A stretch of DNA of 64,000 nt from contig WIXG01000149.1 of the NCBI GenBank assembly GCA_009869945.1, positions 111,208 to 175,207 on the forward strand, read 5' to 3'. Positions within the stretch are counted from its first letter, which is position 1; every line of letters begins with the position of its first letter. This stretch comes from Mesaphorura yosii (lineage: Eukaryota > Arthropoda > Collembola > Poduromorpha > Tullbergiidae). Below, in pieces: positions 16,641 to 27,500 of the stretch. The translations under genes and the position numbers were made by a program. The notes beneath the pieces are model-generated. The model saw only the letters and a list, made by a program, of their open reading frames with translations, searched no databases and was not told the origin of the DNA.

Positions 16641-18871
16641 TTTGAATGCACTTCGATCAACCCAGTTGGTAATTAAATATTTATTGTCGTTGTTGCTTGA
16701 CGTTCAGATCAACTGATCAACTTAACAGCACAGCAATTTGGGTATTGTTCCCTCGTTCGATCACCAACCGAATCAACTGATGATTGAGAGGGCGAATCAC
16801 GAATGCAATTAGTTTTATTGCTCAGCTCTCGTCAGTCGGCCTCCTTCAAATCTGCAATAGGCGGTAGACGGTTGGCAATGAATGACAAATGGGCCTTCAG
16901 GAGCAGATGAAAAGGCTTGGGCCGACGCGATGAGGAATAAATTAGTATTGAAGTCAAATAAAATGTGACATTAAATAAATAAAACCGTTCGACGACAAGA
17001 ACAAGAACAACACTACAGCTTTGCAATCGCGGCTGCCGCAATGCAAATGCAAGCAAACGCAAAGACGTACGGGGCGCGACAATGCGAAACGCGAATTGCG
17101 AATGCAAATCAGAGGGTTACTTCGTTACTTGCATCGCAGAAATAATTTATGTGCACAAATTGCTATAGTTAAAGGCACAGAACAAGCACAGTGCGAGACG
17201 GGGTGCTGATGCTGGTGCTGTCAGGTAAAAGTAAACGAGTACAGTACACAGCGCAAGCAGGTTGCTCGCTAATCGCTGCACTGTAGCTTCAGCATCTCAC
17301 ATTAATGATTTCGGATGGTCCGTCAACGAATAAAACGAGAAAACGCAGGGTAATACGCAACAATGCACGCAATGCGTATTACGTTGCATTTCGAGACAGA
17401 CAACAATGCAACAACAGCACGATAAAAACCGTGAGGAACAGAAAAGAGGAAGGGCTGGAAAGCGCAAGCAAGCAAGTGAGTGGATTGCGGATGAGGCTTT
17501 GCCTTGGCTTATTACCTTTGTGTATTCCGTTTACGAACTTCATTAGACCCAGTAGAGATCGTCATAAATCATCTCTGGTGGTACGGCATTAAATATTACC
17601 TGCGTTCCGTTCCGTTTGTCGTCTCGTCTCGTCCTAGTCTGTGTCGGTGTTCGCACCTTTTCAATTCTCAAGGAATGAGGATGCGAGATGCCTTTATATT
17701 AACCCGAGTTTTATACCCGTTTTAGGGTTAATGATGCAGTAAAACGTAAAAACGCTGTCTCTGTCGTGGCATAAAATCAAATTAGAAACCGAATTAACCG
17801 TATATGGATTTGGATGCCTGTCTTACCGAAAATCTCCTCGCTCCAATGAGTTGCAATTTTTTTTAGAGCAGCAGCCAACATAAACTGATTCGTAAACTCC
17901 TTTGTCGTGTCACGGAATTGCCTCTTCTTCAAGGTGGCAATTAAATTGAAGAGAAAATGAGTTTCAGCTTTGTGCAAAATCCGTTCTCACGTGCTGTCGA
18001 CATCACGAATCCGATTTCTTTCGGCATATAACGGCCATAATGCTATTGCAGCTGAATTTTATGGCTTTCAAGCTTCAGGTACTCTATCGTACGATCAAGT
18101 ACCTGAAAGGACACGAGGCGACGCCTTGTATAAGGCCAAGGCACGGGACAAGGAAGGAGCGATTAATTAAAATTTTGAACCATATTGGCTTGCCTTTGCA
18201 TTCATGAAAATCAATGGCCGGCAGACTCAGAAGCTAGCCATACGATAGATGTGAAAAATTATTATTCAGAAGTTTTTTAAAGGTGTCCAAAATGTCCAAG
18301 ACGACACTTAGAAGGTGGTTCCAGTGAAAAACCTAGAATATCATGGAGAATATTCCATTCTGACTTACTGACTTATTCATTATTAAAAACTATTCTCCAA
18401 ATTCTCCACAATACAGATGTTAAGTACTGGTCCGGTTTCAAATTCTGTGCTGGCCTGCTCCATTCTCCTACTCTGATTATCTCACTGTTTACTTCTGCAG
18501 GGTGTTTTGTTACTGATTGTCGAAATTGTTGGTTCATTTGCCATCCTTCATTCATCAGCACAAGCCTTTCAAGAAAATGCTTTGCAGATTGAAGACGAGA
18601 AGACGAATAAGTCCGTGAATATATTGCAGAACTCTTTGTCCTTGCGAGATGTATTTTATAATGCGGCAGAAGGCGCTAATCCACGGCCTCTTCAAATGAA
18701 CTTTTGCTTGAGTAGATAATGAAATTGTGAGATGCACTCTCGCACCTCGAATGGTGCCGCTGGTCAGTTTCAATTTATCAGTGACCCACAAAATTAATTT
18801 CAAACTGGATGATTACGCAGTTCTTCAGTCCAACTGCGTTGCTTCAGACCCGCCGGCTTCGAGCTAAGAAT
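16641..18871. other. divergent intergenic region between diaphanous and MTPAP
   Basis: This 2.2 kb spacer separates two divergently transcribed genes and should contain both promoters. It is dense in AATGC, GCAATGC and ATGCGAA words at 17000-17130 and 17330-17400, and holds a perfect 8-bp inverted repeat at 17351-17381. The open frames here (for example 17305-17592 and 17970-18170) lack domains or splice structure. Confidence 0.5.
17351..17381. repeat. 8-bp inverted repeat (TAATACGC / GCGTATTA)
   Basis: TAATACGC at 17351-17358 is the exact reverse complement of GCGTATTA at 17374-17381, with a 15-base loop that contains AATGCACGCAAT. It could form a hairpin or a protein-binding dyad. The function is unknown. 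Confidence 0.6.
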
Positions 18872-21197
18872 ATGACCAATTTTTTTATACGACTACGATG
18901 CACACGAGTCTCCTGTACGCTTCCCGCAAGTCCTCGATCTTTCTCGACAGGATCGAGCCATTCTGCCAATCAGCAGAACACTGGAGCCGGTTCTAGTTTC
19001 GAAAGATTTGACAAGTACTTGCAGAGACGACGGAATGAAGCCGCCAATTCAATCCTCGTGCAGGTTCGCTTATAGATATGATATAAACTTATTTGATAAT
19101 GAAGTTAAAAATACATAACGCTAATTCATTCTGGGTACCCTGCTCTACAGGTCAGCGGTCCTGCCTCAGTTCCTGATATCAAATCCTACCTCACATCGGA
19201 GTTCGGTTCACTGGCAACCTTGTTTCATTACTCCTTGCCCACGTCAACCGGTCGAGCGAGGCAGTCAGCGCAAGTTGGTTTAAGTTCTAGTCAAAGATCC
19301 AGTGCCAACGAGATTCACTGGATACTGGCGGAATTTCAACAGCAGGTGGACTATCAGAAAGCTGTCAACTCTTGCAGATTTGCGGAAGGAGCATTGCCCT
19401 TTGTGTCACCGCTATTGTGGTTTGGGCAGGAGAAATCCAAGTCTAAGAGGCCTCATAAATTTCCCCGGCAGATTGAAGTCCCAATTTTGGAATCATTAAA
19501 GCCTGATTCAAGTATCGATTTCTCAAAATCCAAAACGGTAATAAAATTCAACGAAAGTACCTAATTTGTCGACACGCATTTTAGTAAAACAGCAATATGC
19601 TTAATTTACAGCTCACTCAACAAATTACTCGGCTTGAAGAAGCCTTCAGAGTCAGTGAACTCGGAATTCGCGTCAGATTTCTGGTTGCAGCACATTTGGA
19701 GCTGGCACTGAAAACGTTCTTCCCCGTCGGAATTGTTCTTCCGTTTGGTTCGACAGTGTCTGGAATTGGGAGACAAAGTGGCGATTTGGACTTGGTTCTT
19801 GTGCCAGATAAGGTAAAGTACTGAAATACTAAATATCTGTTTCCAAGCTTTAATATTATTATCTGTTCCGTTCCCTTCCCATTTCAGAATGAAATATTTC
19901 CAAATGAGAGTTCACCTGACGCCAGCTCACGCCTTTGGTGTCAGACAAAGCTTTACACAAACGGAAGCAGTGGAAATTCTAGATTTCAAGTGCAAAGACT
20001 GATGGAGGCGATTGCAGACGTCATTCAGCTATTTGTACCAGGATGCTCAAATGTTCAGCGAATTCTCCAAGCCAGAGTGCCTATTCTGAGATTCTGGAGT
20101 GAATGTCTGGATCTCCAGTGTGATCTCTCAATGACAAACTCGTAAGTTGCTAAATATAATTCGCTGCCTTGTGGTATACAGATAATGTCTTGTCTGTAAA
20201 ATTTAATATTCACAGGCTAACTGAACTAATGAAGTAAATTACTTTGCAGGAGTGGAATTCATATGTCTGAATTAGTTTACATCATGTCGTCTCTCGACAA
20301 TCGGTTTCCTGCCCTTCTTTGTGCAATCCGGACGTGGGCGGCGTCACGCAAAATAACGAATCCAATCCCTGGAAAACAACCAACAAATTTCATGCTTGTT
20401 TTGCTGTTGATTTATTTTCTTCAGAACCAGAAAACACTTCCTACGTTAGATGTTTTATTCAACAACCCTGGTAAGTGACCTGTCTCGTAGTGAACTTCAT
20501 TTTAAGCGGTTATGTCCGCCATTGATTGTTTTTTTTTTAAATTATTTTTCAACAGGTAAAGACGATACGCGAATAACAGCGGATGGGATAGACTGCACAT
20601 TTCTGCGTGAACCGGACAAAATTATGAAGTTTTTCACTCCACAAAATTCGACCAGCTCACTTGCTGAACTCTTGTATGGCTTTTTCGAGTTTTACTCTGA
20701 ATTTGATTTCAACAGCAAAGGAATATCGTTATACACGGGCAGTTCTTGGGGCAAGCCAGACTCTGGGCCAATGTACTTGCAGAATCCGTTAGAGAGGCAC
20801 CTGAACGTGTCCAGGAATGTGTCCAGAGAAGAAGTAGTTCGTTTCAAAAGTAAGAGTAAGGAATTTTTATGCACGGGTAAAGGACTAGATTACAGTAGAA
20901 ACGCTTGACTTGGATTTAATTAAATTCTAGTGCCAGATTGACTGAATTTCAGTACATTAAAGACTTTGAGATTTGTCTAAGAAATTACCTCAACCTCAAA
21001 ATCGATTTCATTGAACAGATGAGTGCTGCGCTGCTTTGTGGAAACTAGAAACGTCCTCCAGTAATTCCGAGTACGAAGTCAAGCAAAATGGGTCGCTACT
21101 TCAAGAGCTGTTTCTAGCCTCGACTTCATTGTCACATCAGCCGAGTGGAACCGTAGTAAGAAATGGCGTCAAAATGAAGGAATTATTCTCAGACTAA
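18872..21197 (+). CDS. MTPAP: mitochondrial poly(A) RNA polymerase
   Basis: Seven exons: 18872-19063, 19151-19537, 19612-19812, 19888-20141, 20250-20470, 20556-20849 and 21019-21197, giving 575 residues (human about 582). It adds poly(A) tails to mitochondrial mRNAs in the matrix. The first about 30 residues are rich in Arg and Ser and lack acids, as in a mitochondrial presequence; I start at ATG 18872, though an in-frame ATG at 18809 would add 21 residues. The nucleotidyltransferase core has the GS motif (PFGS, 237-240) with D251 and D253 (DLD), and the third Asp near residue 339 (QCDLS). The PAP-associated domain follows with KQPTNFMLVLLLIYFLQ and the conserved NPLERHLNVSRNVS. The last exon (LWKLETSSSN) aligns with the human C-terminal region. 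Tandem donors at 20850 and 20856 could add two residues (Ser-Lys). Confidence 0.93.
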
Positions 21198-21886
21198 AAC
21201 AATTTGCAATGAATAAAAGCTATATTTTACAAAAGCGAATTTTATTCAGATGGTTTTACTTGATTTCCTGGCGTCGTAAAAAGCAGCCTACCGGCAGGCT
21301 GTGGCTCCTAAATACGGAAGTACGACATTGGCATTGCATTGCGACTTTGCATTTTTCTTTCGTGACCTACGATGCATTTTCCTCTTGTATTCGTCTTTCA
21401 TGTTAAATGAGCATTCTTGTTCAGTTCTTCATTCTTTGAGTCCATTAGAATAAACTTTTATTAAATTTATGTTCAAGTTTAGATTTATATTCATGCGCCA
21501 AATTGAAATCAGCATCAATCACCGGTCGTTGCCGTCGCCATGCCATGCAAAGGGCAAAATGCAATGCGCATTCACCAAATTGCAGGCACGGCACAAAGGA
21601 CGGAAGAAACGAAACGTATAATGCAAAATGAAGACATCAATTCAGTCGAGTCGAGTCTCAGCCAGAAAGTAGTCGGATTTTATTCGAAGTCTGAAAGTTT
21701 CGATCAGGTCAATTTTAATTATTTATTTTCATACGATCATAAGAGATAATTATTCATAACACAGTCTTTGTAAGCGTATTCTGATTCTTAAACCGATATC
21801 AGTACCAAAATAGCGTACATAATGAGTGGGGACATGTCTGATAAGAAATCATACAAGGATAAAGTCTCAAACTCTTACTGACTCAG
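21198..21886. other. spacer between MTPAP and the DLGAP-like gene
   Basis: It contains the MTPAP 3' end and should hold the promoter and 5' exon(s) of the downstream gene. A frame at 21540-21749 begins with ATG but does not splice convincingly into the next exon. An AATGC-rich patch lies at 21540-21575. Confidence 0.45.
21212..21217 (+). terminator. poly(A) signal of MTPAP
   Basis: AATAAA lies 15 bases after the MTPAP stop codon, giving a very short 3' UTR. Confidence 0.6.
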
Positions 21887-22927
21887 TGTGCATTGAGTGT
21901 TTCGAAGTCCGACAACACTAAAATTACTCAAGTGGACCTAACTCAAGGCGACCAAAGTGCAGATCGTCCTCTTTCCACTCCACTGACTCCAGCTGAAGAT
22001 AACATGGACACTCCGAAAGCAATGCTGTCGATTTCGAATAGCATCAACAAGGAGAACGATGGACCAGCGGCGGCCTCAGCAGTCGTGAAGGATGGGCACT
22101 TTTTTCTTAAGGAAGTTGAAACTGAAAAGTTCAAAATCGAGAAGCGTATTTCAGCAGGGGTGGAGAAGCTGGAATCAATGGATGAGGCATCGGACGAAGC
22201 TGGGAAAGCATTGGCAGCTATTGGAAAGGCTAAGTTACTGATTAATAAGAAGTTCAAGCAATTTGAGGGTTTGTGTCAGACTAATATCAAAGAAAAGACT
22301 CAAGGGACTTCTGGCGAGCCGTTCTCAACACAGAATGAAGATTTGGCTGGATTTTGGGACTTGGTTCTTATTCAGGTCGACCAGATTCATCAGATGTTCA
22401 AGGAATTGGACTGTAGTTGTGCTCCAAAGGTGACCTTACAAGTTGCATTTGCCTTGAGTTCAGTTTCTCGTAATTGTTGAATAGAAGCAAGGCAAATTGG
22501 ACAATACCCATTAAGAAGTTGTGAAGAAAGACCAAGCTTTTAATTTGCATAATCTGTTCACAGAACTTGACTACAGCTGGTGCGAATGGTGAAACGCCGC
22601 TTCGGCAACGCTCCGCGCTGGCTCCCAAGAAAGATGCTTCGAAGAAGATAGGCTCCCCTAAGAAGACTACGCTTGTACGAGTCGTCAAACCTTCACCAGC
22701 ATCAACTCCGAACGTGAGGTAAGACTACGTAATCCTGTTACAAAGACTCAAAACATCATATGCATTTATGCGCAGCCAGAATTAATGAAATTTGAAATTA
22801 ATTTGCATCTTTTAGGGATGAAATGCGTCGTCAGTTGATCACAGAGCGTCGCAAGGCGATGAAGAATTCTGGTGATGTCATGCGTGGGGCAGCCTCGGAC
22901 GCAAATATTCAGATCTTTACTCCATAA
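21887..22927 (+). CDS. DLGAP/HURP family protein (5' end unresolved)
   Basis: Three exons join in frame: 21887-22429, 22564-22718 and 22816-22927, ending at TAA 22925-22927, for about 269 residues from the first acceptor. GKAP/DLGAP proteins are synaptic scaffolds in neurons; the DLGAP5/HURP member binds spindle microtubules. The family domain is clear: DGHFFLKEVETEKF, then a helical stretch with GKALAAIGKAKLLINKKFKQFEGLC, then EDLAGFWDLVLIQVDQIHQMFKEL. The extreme C-terminus (ERRKAMKN ... NIQIFTP) matches the conserved basic-helix-plus-short-strand ending of the family. The short length and Ser/Lys-rich linkers resemble HURP more than synaptic DLGAPs. No convincing first ATG exon was found: the first in-frame ATG is in DNMDTP near 22002, and a 5' exon may lie before 21768. 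Confidence 0.82.
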
Positions 22928-23104
22928 TCTCACTCAACATGTTGCTCCACAAAATTTACAAGCAACCAAAACCACAATAAACCGAACAAAATCCACAGTT
23001 CAGAATACATTCTGTTTCTATTGTCAGGATATAGTAACAAGCCAAAAACGTAATTGTAAACAATATTACCATCGCTAGACGCTTAACGCTAAAATGTTAA
23101 AATG

Positions 23105-23110
23105 AATAAA
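23105..23110 (+). terminator. poly(A) signal of the DLGAP-like gene
   Basis: AATAAA about 180 bases after the stop codon. Confidence 0.5.
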
Positions 23111-23704
23111 ATCATGTGAACAAAATGAAATGTGAAATGTCACATCAGTAAAATGATTCTCTTGCTTGGCCTGTGAGAAATTTGTATGCTTGAATTAATT
23201 GTAGGCTATATTAATTAATACTTAAGTTATTGAAGTATTCAATTTTTTGAATGTGTTTTGCAAGTTTTTTTAGGAAATCTGCTTCTTATCAATTGTCAAG
23301 TTTTTTTTACTGTGCTTTTGACAAGGTTTAATCTTTAGGAATTCAACTTGATTTCCATCACGGACGTTGACAATTACTGAACAGTATTATCTTAACTCTT
23401 AATACACTTTATAATTAGTACTTGTACGAATTAGTCAGCCGGCAGTGACAGTCTTTTCGTCCTGAATCGGAATTTCAATTTTAAGTTCCTCCTTACAACT
23501 TTTAAGATTAATTTTACATCCATCTAAGTCACTATTTCGATACCAATTATTTGTGAACGAAAAAATAATCAATCACGCAATGAATGAATTGAATGATTAA
23601 ACAATCTGCGCTGCATTAGAATCTGAATCTGTCTCACATTATAGTTAACCATCATTTCACGTTGCCAGAGTTGTCGAACCTTCTTTTCTCTCTCGGATTG
23701 GACC

Positions 23705-23800
23705 CGAGCCCATGAGCCCAGAGTAAGAATAGACAAGCCTGTTCAGCCAAAACCCAAGCGAGCCCAACTGAGCCCCAGCGAGCCCAACAGAGCTCCATTC
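23705..23800 (+). repeat. degenerate GAGCCC-rich repeat patch
   Basis: GAGCCC occurs five times in about 80 bases (near 23706, 23714, 23760, 23770 and 23781), followed by GAGCTC. This looks like local slippage and not a mobile element. Confidence 0.4.
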
Positions 23801-24549
23801 GTGTGCCTGAACTGGGCTTTACTGTGGTTTACGTGAGCTCTGACTCATCCATGAGAATGAGATTCAAGAAGCAGGCTAGGGCTAGGCTGCAAGTTCCACA
23901 AGCAATCTGTTGCAAATTCGAAATTTCATCCTATTAACTCCAACTGCGCTTTCTTGCAGGTAATGACATGGCTGGCTGCCTACTGCCTGATATGAGTAGA
24001 TCAATGCCCGGTTGCCCGTATCTGCAAATCTGCATGCGTATTTCGTTGTCACTTATGCTGATTGATGAGTGTGGCGACAATTTCCTGTGAAACTTGTAAT
24101 TCGTCTCATTCAATGTGAAGGTCAACTCGGTTAGCACCACAACCACAGTTCCATGAATCTCCTGCTTCGATGATTCATGCAGTATGTCGTGTCAATGCCA
24201 TCCGTCTCAAAACTGCTTATATTCAGTAACTCGGTCTCTGACTGTCTTCTAAGAAAGCATGCCATGTCTCACTTTTGCGACTCGTTGGTACTGCCGTTAG
24301 TTTGTTGTTATCTCTCTCTTCACCTAGCTCAACCCGCATCCGCTTCTTCCATTCGCAGCTGCTGGTGCAGGGTTAATGAAAATCTAGACACTTGGACGAC
24401 GGCACGACAGCACGACGACAGGCTTAGATTTGACTACGGTTTTCGCTGGCTGGCTGACCTGTGCTTGACCCGGTGCAAAAAAAAATCGCGTTTGGAAGTG
24501 TGATCAGTGACCACGCAGCTGCTCCACTCCAGACCCCGGTCGGAAGGAT

Positions 24550-27500
24550 ATGAGCCTGGAGAAAAGGTACGCAAAAGGTGGAAATTTGCGATCCGTCATA
24601 TTTTCTGGGCAAGTCGAATATTTTTAGAACTGGGTCCTTTTTATTTCGCCCTACAAAACAGAAGTCTTCTCCTACACGCTGATGCTGACGATGAAGACAT
24701 TTCACGTGCAGACAGTTTCCACACGCCTCCTTGCTCTTCGAAGGAGTTTGCAGCAAAAATTGCATCCACCTCCGTATCCACACCAAATTACACGAACAAC
24801 AATGAAAATGCTGGGTTTGAGGATGAGCGCACTTCCGACACAAGTGCAGTGACTGCAAATTCTGGCATTTGCACTGCCACCACGAATGAGCCAGAAGATG
24901 AAGATGTCCTCCTTCGAAACGCAGACGACCAAATAAAAAGGGGAGAGAACGAGAAAATTCGCAGACCCGCTGTGCCCTACTACAAATTGGTACCTTTGAC
25001 CAGCATAAAGTATAATTCAAAATTCATTTCTTTAATGCCGATCTTCTTTTCCACCAACCAGTACAGGTACACTACGAAAAGTGACAAATTGCTGATCGTG
25101 GTCGGGTGTCTGCTGGCGATCGTGACCGGCTTCTGTGCCCCAGTGACAAATTACGCGTTTGGGCTCGTCACAAAAGCGATGATCGCCAAAGGCTCGAATA
25201 CAACGTGTCCGTCGCCATCGTCAGGCTCTTCTCAGGCTCACACTGTTTCATTTTCCTCGCCTTTCATGAAGTCAGTGGAAACGTTCGTCATTTACAACTG
25301 CGCTTGTGGAGTTTTGCAGTTTGTTCTTGGGTACTCAATGGTCGTGTGCTTTAATTTGGTGGCTGAAAACCAGGTGACAATGAATCATATCACAATCCCG
25401 TATGCGTTCAGATGTTTAAAAGTCTTCGTTATGGATACTTGTTGACAGGCTCATAAAATAAGACTAAAATACTTTGAGAGTCTTCTTCGCCAAGAAATTG
25501 GGTGGTTTGACATTCATCGCAAAAAGGATTTCTCCCATCGTATCACAGAGTAAGCGATTTGTAAAGGTGAACAAAATGGGAACGAGCAGTGTTGGCAGAT
25601 CTCAACAATGGTTCTGAATTTGCAGAGACATCCTCAAAATTCAGGAAGCCATGAGTGAAAAGTTGGGGCTCTGCATTTTCACAGTCACGAACTTCATTCT
25701 TCTCGTTGCTCAATCATATTACTATGGCTGGAAGCTGAGCCTGCTGCTGACATTCGCGCTGCCACCGATCTTCATAATCACTTACCTCCAGACGGGCTGG
25801 AGCAATTGGATCACTACGAAGGAGCAGGAAGCGTCCTCGTCCATTGCAACCGTTGCTCAAGAGGCCCTCACAAATATTCGAATGGTGGCTGCATTCAATG
25901 GGCAAGACAAGGAGGCCGAATGCTACGACCAAAAGCTACGTCTCGCAACAAAGTTGTCCTCCAGGAAGGGTGCCGTCCTGGGTCTTGGGCACGGGCTGAA
26001 TTGGATGTGCTGCTTTTTAAACTACTCACTGGCATTCTGGTACGGCACCCATCTCGTCATTGAGAGCAGGGAAAGTGGCGATGGGACGTATGGCCCGGAC
26101 ACAATTGTCGTGGTAAGTTCATGTATAATTCACAGCCAAACGAGTGGAGTGCCGCTGAGATTTTCTGCGCCGCGGTAGGTTTTCTTTGGAATCCTGGTCG
26201 CGTCTTACAACATTGGGTCGGCTGCTGAATATTTTGAGGCATTCGGTGTTGGGACCGGCAGCGCTCGTCGAATATTTACTACAATAGACAGGTTCGGTCG
26301 CTTAATAATGCCGTATCATTATGAATGAGGAACGGGAGGCAATTGACTATTTTGTTGGACTGCAGAGTACCCAAAATCGATGCACTTGGGCTGGACCCTG
26401 GATTCACGCCCGCCGGCCGGGCGAAAGGTGACGTTGAATTCGTCGACGTACACTTTTCTTATCCTTCTCGTCCCAACTTCCCCGTCTTGCGTGGATTTTC
26501 ACTGAATATCCGACCCGGTCAAACTGTGGCACTCGTTGGTCGGAGCGGTGCTGGAAAATCGACTTGTGTTCAACTCCTTCAGAGATTCTACGACATTTCA
26601 AAGGGAGAAATCAAGTTGGACGGAGTCGATGTTCGAGATCTGAACCCTGAGTGGCTCCGATCCCAGTTCGGGCTCGTGAGTCAGGAGCCGATCCTCTTCA
26701 ATCTGTCAATTTATGAGAATATTAAGCTCGGGAAAGACGGCGCGACCAGAATGGAAGTCGAGGAAGCAGCCAAGACAGCGTTTGCCCACGATTTTATTAT
26801 GCGACTGCCAGAGGTAGATGGCAAAAGCCTCCAAACATTGGCTTCTACTATTCAATTCGTGGAATCTGAAATTTAGGGCTATTCAACTCTAGCCGGTGAG
26901 CGCGGCGTTCAGCTTTCCGGGGGCCAAAAGCAGAGAATTGCAATTGCTCGGGCGTTGGTCAGAAATCCGACTGTGCTTCTTTTGGACGAGTAAGATTTCG
27001 AGTTTAGATTCTGGTTTATCCTAATTTATTAATTTTCATGTCTCCTTTTGCCCAGGGCCACTTCTGGTAAAAGGAATTTCGCGTATTTCGCCAGATTTCT
27101 TCCTTTCTGCTGCCACGTTTATATTTTTTATCTCTAGCACTCGACATGCAAAGCGAAGCAGCAGTCCAAGCTGCTTTAGAACGGGCACGACATGGTCGAA
27201 CGACAATCATTGTTGCTCATCGACTGTCGACAATCAAAGCAGCCGACACGGTCATTGTTTTGGAAGAAGGAGCTGTAAGATTCCTGATGGAAGCATTACA
27301 TCTGTATTTTCTTAATGCTTTGCGATTTGACCGTTTAGGCCTGTGAGGCTGGAAGTCACGTCGAGTTGATGGAAAAGAAGGGCCTATTTTATAATCTCAT
27401 AATGGACCAAAGCACGGACGACATTGTGGACTCGTTCAAGCCTGAGCTGGACGTTGTGCCAACTGAAGAAGGCACTAATCATGTGATAAAAATCCAAGAT

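Larger units (their letters stand above)
22928..24549. other. spacer upstream of the P-glycoprotein gene
   Basis: 3' UTR of the DLGAP-like gene, then about 1.4 kb with no gene that I can support. It includes a short GAGCCC-rich patch (23705-23800). The right end should be the promoter of the ABC transporter. Confidence 0.5.

Noticed and set aside
24507..24700. Extended N-terminal reading of the ABC transporter through 24567-24661
   Set aside because: It would need a GTG start and carries an odd hydrophobic insert. A GT-AG splice from ATG 24550 gives a cleaner N-terminus.
24990..25061. Reading through as a 24-residue insertion in the ABC transporter
   Set aside because: The stretch starts with GTACCT and ends with CAACCAG. 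Removing it restores the expected [14 protein letters not shown] region before the first membrane segment.
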